Positions 46,440 to 56,877 are shown, numbered from the stretch's first letter. The stretch is 64,000 bases of DNA from Candidatus Cloacimonadota bacterium (GCA_029781115.1 JAKOXG010000011.1:186001-250000), one strand, 5' to 3'. A program made the numbers and translations. Notes: generated by a model not told the origin, from the letters alone.

Positions 46440-48803
46440 ATGAAAGCATATTTGACTGTGATTATATTGATCTTCTCCGGGTTTCTTTGCTCTGTAACCC
46501 GCACAGTTTCCCTGGACGGATCTCAGCAGTTCACCTCTATTCAAGAGGCAGTTTCGGCATCATCATCTTATGACACAGTACTCGTCTACCCGGGCAGATA
46601 CTTTGAAAGCATTACGATCAGCAATGACAACATTAGTTTGGTTAGCTTGGAGGAAAGCACCGGTGCTGCAGCATACATAGATTCAACCATCATTGATGGG
46701 ACTCATACTGTTGGTGGTATTATGGTTAACCAGCACAAGACCGGAATCCTGATCCGCGGTTTCTCTATTGCCAATGGAATAGGCGGCGGAGTGGTACTTA
46801 GCATTTCATCGGAAGCAAGGGTTACCAACTGTAAAATCTTCGGCAGGACAGCACGGAATGGAGCGGGAGTGAATGTGGGGGGAGCATCAGTGTATCTATC
46901 GGGAGTTGAAATATATGACAACTATGCTTTCGGTCTTGGCGGCGGACTATATGCATCGGAGCCCACAGGCTATCCTTGGAACATCACTTTCGATCCTGTC
47001 AATCGCTGTTCTATATACAATAATCGTGCCGGATCTGGCCAGGACATATACATACAGCAAGCACGCAGTGACCTGGATCTGCCCCTGGATACTTTTTCCA
47101 TAGCAAATCCTGATGGATACCATGCGATTTATCTGAGTTATAGATCCAATGACGAACTCTATCATATCAATTTTGATATCCTGAATGCGCATCATCAAGA
47201 GCTTGATTGTGACATCTATGTTTCTCCTACGGGTGACGACGGCAACGATGGTTTGAGCCCCGAAACTGCCCTAAAAACCATCCACAATGCCATTTATTTA
47301 GCCGCCTCTGATAGCCTGAAACCGGTCACGGTGCACATCCTGCCGGGCGTATATTCCCGCACCGATAACGACCAAATCTTTCCCATTGCTCTTAAAAGTT
47401 GGGTTATCCTGCAAGGTGGCGGGATTGATGCAACGAACTTGGTCTTGGAGCCTCATCCTGTTTTTATCGATGGTTATAGACACCAAGACATAACATTTCA
47501 TGCCAACAAAGTGAATGGTGCAACTGTTGCCAACATGAAGCTTACGTCAAGAGACACATATAGTTCTGGCGTATTATCAGGTTCGTATAGTACAATCAAT
47601 TTAAAGAACATTTATATCACTTCATTTTTCTCGGATCACAGCCACATTATCACGCTTTTTACGAGCAGTGAACGAGAGACTGTCTGGGACAATGTTACCT
47701 TTGAAAACATCGTCACATCCGAGGCTGGTCTAATATATATCGATTTGGGTTTTTGGGGCTCAATTAGAAACTCCAGATTCCTGAATATTGAATCAACCTT
47801 CCAATCAGCATCCATAGGAACCCAATTGATTACCATTCACGCGGATAAGTCGTTTGAGTTTGAGAACTGCCAATTCAGCAATCTAAGCCTGCAAGATGAT
47901 GATTCTATCGCCATTGCCGTAGCCTGGATACAGTTCCCCCAACAACAAAACCAGTTTGCACTCCGGAATTGCTTATTTAGCGATAGCTATTCCCAGTTCG
48001 GGCTTGCAAGCGTAGTTGGCAGAAATAACTCTCTTGTTGATATTACCAACTGCACCTTCGCAGGGAATCAGGGCAATAACTTCACTCTGCAGGTTGGTGC
48101 GAATGTGAATATAAGCAATTCCATCTTCTACAATGATACACCCTACCAGATCAGAGAATATCCCGGGTTTGAATCCCCAAATGAGCACGGCAGCATCACC
48201 ATAGACTACTCCTTGGTTAAAGATGGTGTTAACGGCGTCTTGTCGTCTCCGATACCAGGAAGTAGCTTGAACTTCCTGCCCAGCAGCATTGATACCGATC
48301 CTCTCTTTCTGGGTGGATATGACATCAACAACCCGCTGTATTACAGCCTTTCCGCCGTCTCACCCTGTATCAATACCGGCACACCTGATACCGCCGACTT
48401 GAATTTGCCGCCCTATGATCTGGCAGGTAATTGGCGCATCTGGGATGGGCAGATAGATATGGGCTGCTATGAATATGGCAGCGAACCCTGGGTGAGTGTA
48501 GATGATCCCACCATCCCAGAAGCACCTTCGGTAAGTCTGGAAGCCTGGCCCAATCCCTTCAAGGTTTTTACCAATATCAGGGTCAACATGGAAAAAGCCC
48601 AGAGTGCCAGTATCTCTATCTACAACATCAAAGGGCAGAAGGTGAAAACCATCGCACTTGATTCGCAAAAAAGCGGTGAGCAGCATACATATTGGGATGG
48701 CAGGGATGCCGATAACAGGCAATGCTCCAGCGGGATATACCTGATCAATCTGCAAGTAAATGGCAGAAATGTGAGCAATAAGAAGGTGACGTTGGTGAGG
48801 TAG
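46440..48803 (+). CDS. Secreted right-handed beta-helix protein with FlgD-like/type IX sorting domain
   Basis: 787 residues with a signal peptide (about 1-20). The first half reads like a parallel beta-helix (FTSIQEAVSASSSYDTVLVY; repeated N/I-x-N patterns). A DUF1565-type start, YVSPTGDDGNDGLSPETA, is near residue 258, and more helix turns run to ~650. The end (about 701-787) has EAWPNPFKVFTNIRV...NIKGQKVKT...SSGIYLINL, the sorting tail. Such proteins are often polysaccharide lyases or adhesins, but no catalytic residues can be identified. It has CAAGGAG upstream. It follows the broken sigma-like gene and lacks the 75-nt promoter box. Confidence 0.87.
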   Translation: MKAYLTVIILIFSGFLCSVTRTVSLDGSQQFTSIQEAVSASSSYDTVLVYPGRYFESITISNDNISLVSLEESTGAAAYIDSTIIDGTHTVGGIMVNQHKTGILIRGFSIANGIGGGVVLSISSEARVTNCKIFGRTARNGAGVNVGGASVYLSGVEIYDNYAFGLGGGLYASEPTGYPWNITFDPVNRCSIYNNRAGSGQDIYIQQARSDLDLPLDTFSIANPDGYHAIYLSYRSNDELYHINFDILNAHHQELDCDIYVSPTGDDGNDGLSPETALKTIHNAIYLAASDSLKPVTVHILPGVYSRTDNDQIFPIALKSWVILQGGGIDATNLVLEPHPVFIDGYRHQDITFHANKVNGATVANMKLTSRDTYSSGVLSGSYSTINLKNIYITSFFSDHSHIITLFTSSERETVWDNVTFENIVTSEAGLIYIDLGFWGSIRNSRFLNIESTFQSASIGTQLITIHADKSFEFENCQFSNLSLQDDDSIAIAVAWIQFPQQQNQFALRNCLFSDSYSQFGLASVVGRNNSLVDITNCTFAGNQGNNFTLQVGANVNISNSIFYNDTPYQIREYPGFESPNEHGSITIDYSLVKDGVNGVLSSPIPGSSLNFLPSSIDTDPLFLGGYDINNPLYYSLSAVSPCINTGTPDTADLNLPPYDLAGNWRIWDGQIDMGCYEYGSEPWVSVDDPTIPEAPSVSLEAWPNPFKVFTNIRVNMEKAQSASISIYNIKGQKVKTIALDSQKSGEQHTYWDGRDADNRQCSSGIYLINLQVNGRNVSNKKVTLVR

Positions 48804-49339
48804 CGGTTGCGCCTTTGGCGAGGTTTTAGGTGTTAGGTTTTAGGTTCTAGGGGCTGACGCACGTTTCAGGGATGCACGTGCTCTTGTATGGTCGCTTGCC
48901 ATAGCGACCAAAAGGTAGCCGGCGCTTGCCCTTAGCGCCGCATGCAGGCGCAGCCTGCAGAGTCGGCAAATGCAGTTTACCTCGGCCTAACTCCACATAC
49001 CAAAACATACGCATCATCGGAGCTGTGCTGGTGTTGGAGCTGGATATATTATGTGGTAGAGATTGAGGCAGTGGCGAGCTGGAAGGAACATCAAGCTGCG
49101 CTTGATTGCGGCGGTTTGGCAACCTCCGGCTACAGGTGGGTCGCTTTGGCAAGCGACCATACTGCGGCGGTTTGGCGACCGCCCATACAAGACATTCATG
49201 GATAATCATATCACAAACGCAGTTAGTTACACTTTTGCATTGACAAATTTGCCTGATCTCAAAGATGGAATGTAGAAAGACGGAATTTGGTCTGAATTGA
49301 CGCAACTACTACTATAGCATGTAAATAGAGACAAGAGCA
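48804..49339. repeat. Repeat mosaic between the beta-helix gene and the transporter
   Basis: A heptamer array of TTAGGTG/TTAGGTT units is at 48822-48850. The hairpin GGTCGCTTGCCATAGCGACC is at 48890-48909. A GGCGGTTTGGCAACC module is at about 49111-49125. The variant hairpin GGTCGCTTTGGCAAGCGACC is at 49139-49158, and GGCGGT-N6-ACCGCC at 49166-49183. The last ~130 bp look unique and should hold the transporter promoter; no clear hexamer pair was found. Confidence 0.7.
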
Positions 49340-51094
49340 ATGTTTGAGATTACCTTTATGTTCATCATGTTGGGGGTGGCCATCGTTTGGTGGCACTGGG
49401 GTCTTTTGCGTCATGATTTGGTGGCTATGCTTCTGCTTTTTGTCTTGGTTTTTGCCGGTATTGTGCCCGCAACGCGTGCATTCATCGGCTTTTCGCATCC
49501 GGCGGTGATCATGTTGGTCTCTGCAATGATCATCAGCAGATCATTTCAGGAAAGTGGCATTTTCGACTTTTTGGGTAAAGCGTTAGACAAAATGGGTTCC
49601 GATCCCGTGAATCTGATCTTGGTATTATCGCTGATTGCCATGGTTTCCTCGGCATTTCTCTCCTCCTATATCACCGTGATGCTGCTGATGCCTATCGCCC
49701 TCAATCTAACCGGCAAAAGGGGTATCCATGCCTCGCGGGTGCTTTTGCCCATCGCTTTTTCTGCCATTTTGGGCAGCACTATCACCATGATCGGCTCGGT
49801 GCCCAATATCATCGTATCTTGTTTGCAGCCAGAGAGTTTGGGCATCTTTACCTTTGCGCCCAAAAACCTGCCCATCGCTCTGGTAGGCGTACTCTTTTTG
49901 GGGCTGGTGGCGGGGAATATGCTGCATAAAAACCTTTCAAAAGACAAGCGGGATGAGGATATCAACATCGAGGATTACATCACGGAAGTGAAGGTGCTGA
50001 AGGAGTCGCGCTTGGCGGGCTCCACGCTGCGGCGCATCATGCAAAATGCGGATTACGAGGTGACGGTGATCGCTTTGGTGCGTGAGAAGTTGCAGCAGGA
50101 TGTGATCGACCCTGATGAGGAGCTGCTGCCGGACGATATTTTGATCATTGAGGCGGATAGTGCCAACCTCAAGACCTTTATGGAATACACCAATGCCAAG
50201 CTGATGGGAGGGCGTAAGTTCCGCAAGGATATCACGGGTGCCAGGAATATCTCCATGCGTGAGGTGGTGGTACTCAAAGATTCCGTCCTGGCGGGCAAAA
50301 CAGCAGCGGGAATCAATATCCGCAGTCGCTTTGGTGTCAATCTCTTAGCCATCTCCCGCGGGCAGAGGCAGAGCATTCACCGCTTAGCCAAAAGCAAGAT
50401 CAAGATTGGTGATGTGTTGCTCATCCAAGGACGCACGCAGATCTTGGACGAGGTCACCCACGCCATGGGCTGCTTGGGGCTTAAACCTCGGGGAAATAGA
50501 GAGAAAGATGGCCTCAGAGCCACGCTCAGCATCTTGGTGCTCACCACAGCTCTGATCTTGATGGGCTTGAGGGTGCTCAGCGCGCCATTGGCCCTGTCTG
50601 CTGCGGCGTTACTGCTGGCTCTGTGTCGCACGGTGGCACCCTATGAATTGGCTCGCAGTGTGGATTGGAGCTTGGTATTACTCTTGGCGGCGATGATCCC
50701 CGTGGGCGAAGCATTCTTGAGATGCGGTGCGGCGGATATGGTGGCTAATTCCTTGGATCACTTGGGGATAAATGAACCACTGTGGGTGAGACTTGGCATA
50801 CTGATGAGCTTTTCCATGCTGCTCTCAAACCTGATCCACAATATCCCGGCTGCCATTTTGATGTCCATGGTGGCGTTGCAAATGGCGGCCGGAGACGTTG
50901 CCGACAGCCGCATCTTCCTGATGGGAGTGGCTTTGAGCTGCACGGCAAACTTTGTCAGCTCCCAAAGGCAGCCCGTCAATACCTTGGTGAAAGGTGCGGG
51001 GGGCTATCAGAACCTGGATTACTTCAAGGTGGGGCTGGCTTTGCAACTGTTGGTGCTGGTTTTTGGGGTGGTTGTGTTAGGTTTTAGGTTTTAG
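49340..51094 (+). CDS. SLC13/DASS-type transporter with two TrkA-C (RCK_C) domains
   Basis: 584 residues. N-terminal transmembrane helices (about 5-200) contain LGSTITMIGSVPNIIVS, the SNT/DASS-like half-helix motif. Two soluble TrkA-C-like domains follow at about 205-290 (LAGSTLRRI...DDILIIEA) and 300-375 (LAGKTAAGI...GDVLLIQGR). A second membrane half (390-584) contains the matching inverted motif LSCTANFVSSQRQPVN. The family takes up sodium with dicarboxylates, sulfate or similar anions; the substrate cannot be told. The last codons, LGFRF-stop, lie inside a telomere-like TTAGGTT array, so the natural C-terminus may have been replaced. Confidence 0.85.
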   Translation: MFEITFMFIMLGVAIVWWHWGLLRHDLVAMLLLFVLVFAGIVPATRAFIGFSHPAVIMLVSAMIISRSFQESGIFDFLGKALDKMGSDPVNLILVLSLIAMVSSAFLSSYITVMLLMPIALNLTGKRGIHASRVLLPIAFSAILGSTITMIGSVPNIIVSCLQPESLGIFTFAPKNLPIALVGVLFLGLVAGNMLHKNLSKDKRDEDINIEDYITEVKVLKESRLAGSTLRRIMQNADYEVTVIALVREKLQQDVIDPDEELLPDDILIIEADSANLKTFMEYTNAKLMGGRKFRKDITGARNISMREVVVLKDSVLAGKTAAGINIRSRFGVNLLAISRGQRQSIHRLAKSKIKIGDVLLIQGRTQILDEVTHAMGCLGLKPRGNREKDGLRATLSILVLTTALILMGLRVLSAPLALSAAALLLALCRTVAPYELARSVDWSLVLLLAAMIPVGEAFLRCGAADMVANSLDHLGINEPLWVRLGILMSFSMLLSNLIHNIPAAILMSMVALQMAAGDVADSRIFLMGVALSCTANFVSSQRQPVNTLVKGAGGYQNLDYFKVGLALQLLVLVFGVVVLGFRF

Positions 51095-51622
51095 GTGTTA
51101 GGTATTAGGTGTTAGGAGCTGACGCTGGCTTCGGGGATGCGAATGCTTTTAATGGCATTTCGGATGGTTCTGGGCTTTCTTGTTTTTTCCACGGATATAC
51201 ACGGATGAGGCGGCTTCGCCGCAGGTGTTAGGTGATAGGTTTTAGGTGTTAGTCGCTGCGCTTCGTATAGAGATACGCGTGCTTTTGGTGGCAATCCGAA
51301 TGGTTCTGGTGCTCTTTACGGGGATCCGGATGGTTCTGGGCTTTCTGTTTTTTTTCACGGATACACACGAATTAACACGAATTATGGCCAGCTAACGCTG
51401 TTTTGCTTGCTTTTTCGGCGAGTGACAGTGTTCATAAAAGCACACTAACCCCTGAAATCAGCGCAGCTTTCTCTCCCTCTCTCGCTCTCTCCCTCTCTCC
51501 CTCATGCCGACGCAAGCGCCGCAGCTTCTCACGGTCTCGCTCAGCGAGGATAGCACGCGCAGCCCCGAAACTGGCGCAGCTCTAACACCTAACACCTAAC
51601 ACCTAACACCTAAAACCTAAAC
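51073..51622. repeat. Repeat island between the SLC13 gene and clpB
   Basis: Heptamer arrays are at 51073-51117, 51224-51252 and (opposite strand) 51582-51622. The first supplies the stop codon of the transporter, the last the TAG stop of clpB. Between them, 51366-51510 matches 61268-61440: AATTAACACGAATTATGG, GCCAGCTAACGCTG, GGCGAGTGACAGTGTTCA, then a long CTCTCC tract and CATGCCGACGCA. A relative of that insert in the second copy (about 28 bp) is missing here. No gene is seen. Confidence 0.75.
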
Positions 51623-54178
51623 GATTATCAAACCATTATCATAATCCAGCTTCAGCGGTGCATCCGGCTGAATCTTTCCACCCAAGAGGGCTTTGGCCAG
51701 CTCGTCTTCTATTTCTTTCTGGATCAGGCGCTTGAGCGGCCTGGCGCCGAATTGGGGATCGAATCCCGCTTCTGCGATGTAGTCTGCCAGTCTGTCGGTC
51801 CAACTCAGTTCTATACCCTTGGGTTGCAGGCGCTTAGCCAGGACACCCAGCTGGATATCCACGATGGCGCGGATGTTTTCCTTGCTGAGGCGGTGGAAGA
51901 TGATGATGTCGTCCAGGCGGTTGAGGAACTCCGGTCTGAAGTAGCGTTTCAGCTCGTCCATCAGTTGCGGTCTGAGGGCGTCAAGTTCTTCGTCTTGAGC
52001 ATCATAGATCATCTGCGAGCCGATGTTTGAGGTGAGGATGATCACGCTGTGGCGAAAGTCCACGGTGCGGCCTTTCCCGTCGGTGAGTCTGCCATCGTCC
52101 AGGATCTGCAGGAGGATGTTGAACACGTCCGGATGCGCTTTTTCGATCTCGTCGAAGAGGATTACGGTGTAGGGACGCCGGCGCACGCCTTCGGTGAGAT
52201 AGCCGCCTTCGTCGTAGCCCACGTAGCCCGGAGGCGCACCGATGAGACGGGAGACAGAGTGCTTTTCCATGAATTCGCTCATGTCCAGCCGGAGCATAGC
52301 CTTTTCGCTGTCAAAGAGATAGGCGGCCAGGGTGCGTGCCAGCTCTGTCTTGCCCACGCCCGTAGGACCCAGGAAGATGAAGGAGCCGATGGGGCGTTTC
52401 TCATCACCCAAGCCGCTGCGAGAGCGACGGATAGCGTTGGAAAGCGCCACGATGCCTTCTTTTTGGCCTACCACTCTTTCAGCCAAGGTTTCTTCCAGTT
52501 TGAGCAGCTTGGCCATCTCGCTCTGCATCAGCTTTGACACGGGGATATTTGTCCATTTGGCAACCACTTGCGCCACCATTTCCTCGTCAACCTGTTCCTT
52601 GATCATGCGCTCTTCACCACCCGTTCTTTGGGCCATTAGCTCTTCCAGTTTCTTCTCCTGTTCCTTGATCAAGCCGTAGCGGATCTTGGAGGTGGTTTCG
52701 TAGTCGCCGGCGCGCTCGGCCTGCTCGGCACGACCTTTGAGGCTGTCCAATTCGGCACGGATGGTGCGTTCCGCTTCCACCTGCTTGCGCTCGTTTTCCC
52801 ATTTCAGGCGCAGGGTATCGCGTCTTTCCTGGGCTACGCTCATTTCGGCATTGATCTTTTCCAGGCGGGAAGCGGAAAGGGCGTCTGTCTCCTTGGAAAG
52901 TGAGAGCTTTTCGATCTCCAATTGACGCAATTTGCGCTCCACTTCGTCTAACTCTTCCGGCAGGGAATCTATCTCCATGCGCAGTTGGGCGCAGGCTTCG
53001 TCCATCAGGTCTATCGCCTTGTCCGGCAAGAATCTATCCGAAATGTAGCGATCACTGAGCACGGCTGCGGCGACCAAGGCACCGTCGGAGATTTGCACGC
53101 CGTGGTGCACTTCATATTTCTCACGGATGCCGCGCAGGATGGAGATGCTGTCGTCCACATTTGGCTCATCCACCATCACGGGCTGGAAACGTCGCGCCAA
53201 GGCGGGGTCTTTCTCGATGTATTTACGATATTCGTCGATGGTGGTGGCGCCAATGCAGTGCAGGGTTCCACGTGCCAAAGCGGGTTTGAGCATGTTGGAG
53301 GCATCCACGCTTCCCTCAGCGGCTCCTGCGCCCACCACGGTGTGGATTTCGTCGATGAAGAGGATCACGCGTCCTTCGCTCTTTTCCACCTCGCTGAGCA
53401 CGGCTTTTAGCCTTTCTTCAAATTCGCCGCGGAACTTGGCTCCGGCCACCAAGGCGGCCATATCAAGCTCCGCAATCTCTTTGTTCTTGAGGTTTTCCGG
53501 CACGTCCTGAGCGACGACGCGGCGCGCCAAACCTTCCACGATCGCCGTCTTTCCCACGCCCGGCTCACCGATCAGGATGGGATTGTTCTTTCTGCGCCGG
53601 GAGAGGATCTGAATGCTGCGACGAATCTCTTCGTCACGTCCGATCACGGGGTCGAGCTTTTCCTGACGCGCCAAGGCGGTGAGGTTGCGGGCATACTTTT
53701 CCAGAGCTTGAAATTTGGACTCCGGATCGCTGTCCGTGATGCGCTGGTTGCCGCGCAATTCCTTGAGAACCTTGAGCAGGTCGTCTGGGGTCAAACCGGC
53801 TGATTTCAGCACATTAGCCGCAGAGCCGCCCTTGTGCATGAGCGCCATGAGCAGGTGTTCCACGCTGATGTATTCGTCTCTGAACTTGGCTGCCTCTTTC
53901 TCGGCCTGGTTGAGCACGTCCAATACCTCCTTGGAGAGGTAGCTCTGCGCACCGCTGACCCGCGGCAATTTGACCATTTCAGCCTCCAAAAGCTGCTGAA
54001 TCTGCGCCGGCTGGATCTCCAACTTTTGCAAAATGGGCAAAATCAGGGTATCGGTTTGTTGTAACATAGCCTCCAAGAGATGCAGGTCTCTGATCTCCTG
54101 ATGGCCTCGCTGGGAAGCCGCCGCTTGCATGGCTTGCAGCGCTTCCTGGCTCTTGAGTGTAAATCTTTCTAAGTTCAT
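51617..54178 (-). CDS. clpB: ATP-dependent disaggregase ClpB
   Basis: The 853-residue protein has an N-terminal Clp repeat domain. AAA-1 follows with Walker [14 protein letters not shown] (about 203), then a ClpB-type coiled-coil middle domain (about 405-530, [15 protein letters not shown]...). AAA-2 has [15 protein letters not shown] (about 600) and a C-terminal domain with [15 protein letters not shown]. It rescues aggregated proteins with DnaK. AGGAGG is five bases before the ATG. A CIRCE operator 76 bp upstream indicates HrcA heat-shock control. Its TAG stop falls within a heptamer repeat array. Confidence 0.97.
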   Translation of the reverse strand: MNLERFTLKSQEALQAMQAAASQRGHQEIRDLHLLEAMLQQTDTLILPILQKLEIQPAQIQQLLEAEMVKLPRVSGAQSYLSKEVLDVLNQAEKEAAKFRDEYISVEHLLMALMHKGGSAANVLKSAGLTPDDLLKVLKELRGNQRITDSDPESKFQALEKYARNLTALARQEKLDPVIGRDEEIRRSIQILSRRRKNNPILIGEPGVGKTAIVEGLARRVVAQDVPENLKNKEIAELDMAALVAGAKFRGEFEERLKAVLSEVEKSEGRVILFIDEIHTVVGAGAAEGSVDASNMLKPALARGTLHCIGATTIDEYRKYIEKDPALARRFQPVMVDEPNVDDSISILRGIREKYEVHHGVQISDGALVAAAVLSDRYISDRFLPDKAIDLMDEACAQLRMEIDSLPEELDEVERKLRQLEIEKLSLSKETDALSASRLEKINAEMSVAQERRDTLRLKWENERKQVEAERTIRAELDSLKGRAEQAERAGDYETTSKIRYGLIKEQEKKLEELMAQRTGGEERMIKEQVDEEMVAQVVAKWTNIPVSKLMQSEMAKLLKLEETLAERVVGQKEGIVALSNAIRRSRSGLGDEKRPIGSFIFLGPTGVGKTELARTLAAYLFDSEKAMLRLDMSEFMEKHSVSRLIGAPPGYVGYDEGGYLTEGVRRRPYTVILFDEIEKAHPDVFNILLQILDDGRLTDGKGRTVDFRHSVIILTSNIGSQMIYDAQDEELDALRPQLMDELKRYFRPEFLNRLDDIIIFHRLSKENIRAIVDIQLGVLAKRLQPKGIELSWTDRLADYIAEAGFDPQFGARPLKRLIQKEIEDELAKALLGGKIQPDAPLKLDYDNGLIIV

Positions 54179-54253
54179 CTATTCCTCCTAAGATGGATTA
54201 ACATGTTTATTTACACATAAGTTAAGCGGTTTTTATTGTGAGGCAAGGGGAAA

Positions 54254-54280
54254 TTAGCAGTCTCTTGAAGAAAGTGCTAA
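54254..54280. promoter_or_regulatory. CIRCE (HrcA) operator upstream of clpB
   Basis: TTAGCAGTC, nine bases, AAGTGCTAA. This differs from the CIRCE consensus TTAGCACTC-N9-GAGTGCTAA at one base in each arm and keeps the exact spacing. It lies in the intergenic region shared with divergent ettA (start 100 bp away), so both genes might respond. No hrcA gene is in the window. Confidence 0.85.
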
Positions 54281-54380
54281 GTTTTTAAAAAAGCGCTTCG
54301 GAGGCCGATCTTACCAAAAGCATTGACATGAAAGCCGCTGCCCTTTCTTTGGTATTATAGCACATTTGAGTGAGGAAAAC

Positions 54381-56057
54381 ATGGACGACAAGAAAGTTAT
54401 CTACAATATGAGCGGTGTGAGCAAGGTTGTGGACGGCAACCGCTACATCCTCAAGGACATCTGGTTGGGCTACTATTATGGTGCCAAGATCGGCGTGGTG
54501 GGGCTCAACGGCTCCGGCAAAAGCACGCTGCTCAAGATCATGGCCGGCCTGGATACAGACTTCATCGGTGAAGTGGCGATCAGCAAGGGTTATAGCATCG
54601 GCTACTTGGAGCAAGATCCCGTTTTGGACGATGATAAGACGGTGCTGGAAATCGTGCAGGAAGGCGTGGCTGAAACGATAGAACTGATGCGGCGTTTTGA
54701 TGAGATCAACATGAAGTTTGCCGAACCCATGGATGACGATGAGATGAACAAGCTTTTGGAGGAGCAGGGCAAGGTTCAGGATGAGCTGGACGCCCGCAAT
54801 GCCTGGGACTTGGATAGCCGGCTGGAACTGGCCATGGATGCGCTGCGTTGTCCTCCCTCAGATCTGCCTGTGAAGGTGATCTCCGGGGGTGAAAGGCGCC
54901 GCGTTGCGCTGTGTAGATTGCTTTTGCAGGAGCCGGACATCCTGCTCTTGGACGAGCCTACCAACCATCTGGACGCCGAGACCGTGCTCTGGTTGGAGCG
55001 ACATCTGAAGCAGTATAAAGGCACTGTGATCGCCATCACTCACGATAGATATTTCTTGGACAACGTGGCGGGCTGGATTTTGGAGCTGGATCGGGGCGAA
55101 GGCATCCCTTACGAAGGCAATTATTCCAGTTGGCTTGAACAAAAGCAGGAGCGCCTGGCGCGTGAAGGCAAGAGCGAAAGCAGGCGTCAGAGGGCTCTGG
55201 CGGACGAACTGGAGTGGATCCGCAGTAGTCCCAAGGCACGTCAAGCCAAGAGCAAAGCCAGGATCAAGCGCTTTGAAGAGCTCTCCAAGGTGGAATATCA
55301 AAAGGAAAACGCCACCGATTCCATCATCATTCCGCCCGGGCCCAGACTGGGCAGGCAGGTGATCGAGGCGGTGAATGTCAGCAAGGCCTTTGATGACAAG
55401 CTGCTTTACGACGACCTCAGCTTCACGCTTCCCGCTGGTGGAATTGCGGGCATCATCGGTCCCAACGGCGCAGGTAAAACCACACTTTTTGAACTGATTA
55501 TGGGCACCCAAACTCCGGATAGCGGCAGCATCAACATCGGCGAAACGGTGAAGATCTCCTACGTGGATCAAAAGCGCATGATGAATCTGGATAAAACCAT
55601 CCTGGAGCTGATTGCCGATGGACGTGATGTGCTCAAGGTGGGCGATAGGGAGATCAATGCGCGTGAGTATATCAGCAAGTTCAATTTCGGTAAAAACGAG
55701 CATACCAAGCCGCTCAATATCCTCAGCGGCGGTGAGAAAAACCGTGCTTATCTGGCGCTCACGCTCCAAGGGGGCGGCAACGTGCTGCTGCTGGACGAAC
55801 CCACCAACGACCTGGACGTCTACACCATCCACGCCCTGGAAGAAGCGCTGCTGGAATTTGCCGGCTCGGCCTTGGTGATCAGCCACGATCGCTACTTCCT
55901 GGACCGCGTCTGCACGCATATCCTGGCCTTTGAGGGAGATAGCAGCTACAGGTGGTTTGAAGGCAACTTCAGCGATTATGAGGAGGATAAGATCCAGCGT
56001 CTGGGTGAAAGTGCGGCGATACCCAAGAGGATCACGTATCGAAGGCTGACGAGATAG
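54381..56057 (+). CDS. ettA: ABC-F translation factor EttA
   Basis: I use ATG 54381 (558 residues, preceded by GAGG), which gives a length near the 555 residues of known EttA; a TTG 15 bases earlier is less likely. Two ABC cassettes carry Walker A GLNGSGKST and GPNGAGKTT, signatures SGGERRRVA and SGGEKNRAY, and LLDEPTNHLD/LLDEPTNDLD. They are joined by a linker with the charged arm typical of ABC-F. EttA binds the ribosomal E site and gates translation with energy status. The stop is followed within 4 bp by a hairpin module (CGGTcgccgaACCG, 56061-56074). Confidence 0.9.
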   Translation: MDDKKVIYNMSGVSKVVDGNRYILKDIWLGYYYGAKIGVVGLNGSGKSTLLKIMAGLDTDFIGEVAISKGYSIGYLEQDPVLDDDKTVLEIVQEGVAETIELMRRFDEINMKFAEPMDDDEMNKLLEEQGKVQDELDARNAWDLDSRLELAMDALRCPPSDLPVKVISGGERRRVALCRLLLQEPDILLLDEPTNHLDAETVLWLERHLKQYKGTVIAITHDRYFLDNVAGWILELDRGEGIPYEGNYSSWLEQKQERLAREGKSESRRQRALADELEWIRSSPKARQAKSKARIKRFEELSKVEYQKENATDSIIIPPGPRLGRQVIEAVNVSKAFDDKLLYDDLSFTLPAGGIAGIIGPNGAGKTTLFELIMGTQTPDSGSINIGETVKISYVDQKRMMNLDKTILELIADGRDVLKVGDREINAREYISKFNFGKNEHTKPLNILSGGEKNRAYLALTLQGGGNVLLLDEPTNDLDVYTIHALEEALLEFAGSALVISHDRYFLDRVCTHILAFEGDSSYRWFEGNFSDYEEDKIQRLGESAAIPKRITYRRLTR

Positions 56058-56510
56058 GGTCGGTCGCCGAACCGCCGAAGCAGCTGCAAGCGATGACCAA
56101 GATGCAGCAGGGAGTGATGCATCAGAGAAAGGAATTTCAAGATTGAGAAATCGGCCAGAGGCGCTGGTTTGATGCCTGTTTCCGCAGCAAGTGGCAGAGA
56201 TTAACAAATAGATTACTTGACTTATTTGCGGGGTTGGATAGATTTGACTCAACTGACTGATAATAGCTAAGACTGTTTCTACAAACAGCTCTTGGCCGTA
56301 TTGGTCTTTCGCGTACTACGTAACCGCAGCTTTGAGAAGAAAAATGAATTTCAAGAACATTGGCATGCCGGTAAATTCAGGAAGTAGTGCTCTGAGTCCG
56401 ACGGGATTTTCGTGCTCTGCTTTAGATTCTCATTGCTGCAGACTCACAATTTCTTGTATTCGCCCTTAGCCGGGGAAGGAAGCCTTCTTGTGTGCGCTTT
56501 TTTATTAGAG
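56058..56510. other. Intergenic, mostly unique sequence
   Basis: Apart from the hairpin module after ettA, no repeat, gene or clear terminator is visible. Short frames here have no ribosome binding site. Confidence 0.4.
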
Positions 56511-56516
56511 TATAAT
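56488..56516 (+). promoter_or_regulatory. Promoter of a candidate non-coding RNA
   Basis: TTGTGT (56488-56493), a 17-bp spacer and a consensus TATAAT (56511-56516), with no gene in the next 370 bp. Confidence 0.5.
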
Positions 56517-56522
56517 CGTCGC

Positions 56523-56755
56523 AAATTAAACTTGTGCGTGCACAAGAAAGAGCCATGATTCCTCAGGCGAGGACCCGATACCCAAATTTGTCATGTCTAA
56601 CTTGGCCTTGTCTATCTCGTTGGGTAGATAGGCAAGGCCGCAATCTTTTGAGTCCCACTCAGTGGGTAGTTGCGGCGGTTCAGCGATCGCCGGATGCAGA
56701 GTAGTTACGAGTTTAGCTTTTTCGGTTTTTGGCCTCCAAGTGAGGCCATCAGTGC
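56523..56755 (+). ncRNA. Candidate structured RNA (unverified)
   Basis: Downstream of a TATAAT promoter lie three inverted repeats. The first is the perfect CTTGTGC-GT-GCACAAG (56531-56546). The second is a long stem of GGCCTTG-TCTATCT with AGATAGGCAAGGCC (56604-56639). The third is TGGCCTC...GAGGCCA (56731-56749). One hairpin repeat GGCGGT-N6-ATCGCC (56674-56691) is embedded. There is no clear coding frame. The 3' end is not defined by a T run, so this is a hypothesis. Confidence 0.35.
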
Positions 56756-56848
56756 ATAGTGAGGGCATGTTCTTCTTTCTTCTCTTTTCAACATTTGTGT
56801 AAATCCATGTCCATCCGTGGAGAGAAATCTGATTTAAGTTGACATTTT

Positions 56849-56877
56849 TTGGCTGATGAGTTTAATGACCTTATAAT
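56849..56877 (+). promoter_or_regulatory. Promoter of the M20 peptidase-dapBF operon
   Basis: TTGGCT (56849-56854), a 17-bp spacer and a perfect TATAAT (56872-56877), 20 bp before the ATG. The leader is very short; GGAGTTCAG serves as ribosome binding site. Confidence 0.65.

Noticed and set aside
54323-54358. TTGACA and TATTAT as an ettA promoter
   Set aside because: Spacing is 24 bp, too long for a standard promoter; only the TATTAT might be used.
54858-56252. A 464-codon minus-strand frame opposite ettA
   Set aside because: ettA carries full ABC-F motifs on the other strand; the antisense product has no family features.
56526-56768. An 80-codon minus-strand frame between ettA and the peptidase
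   Set aside because: It runs through hairpins and a repeat module, with no ribosome binding site.
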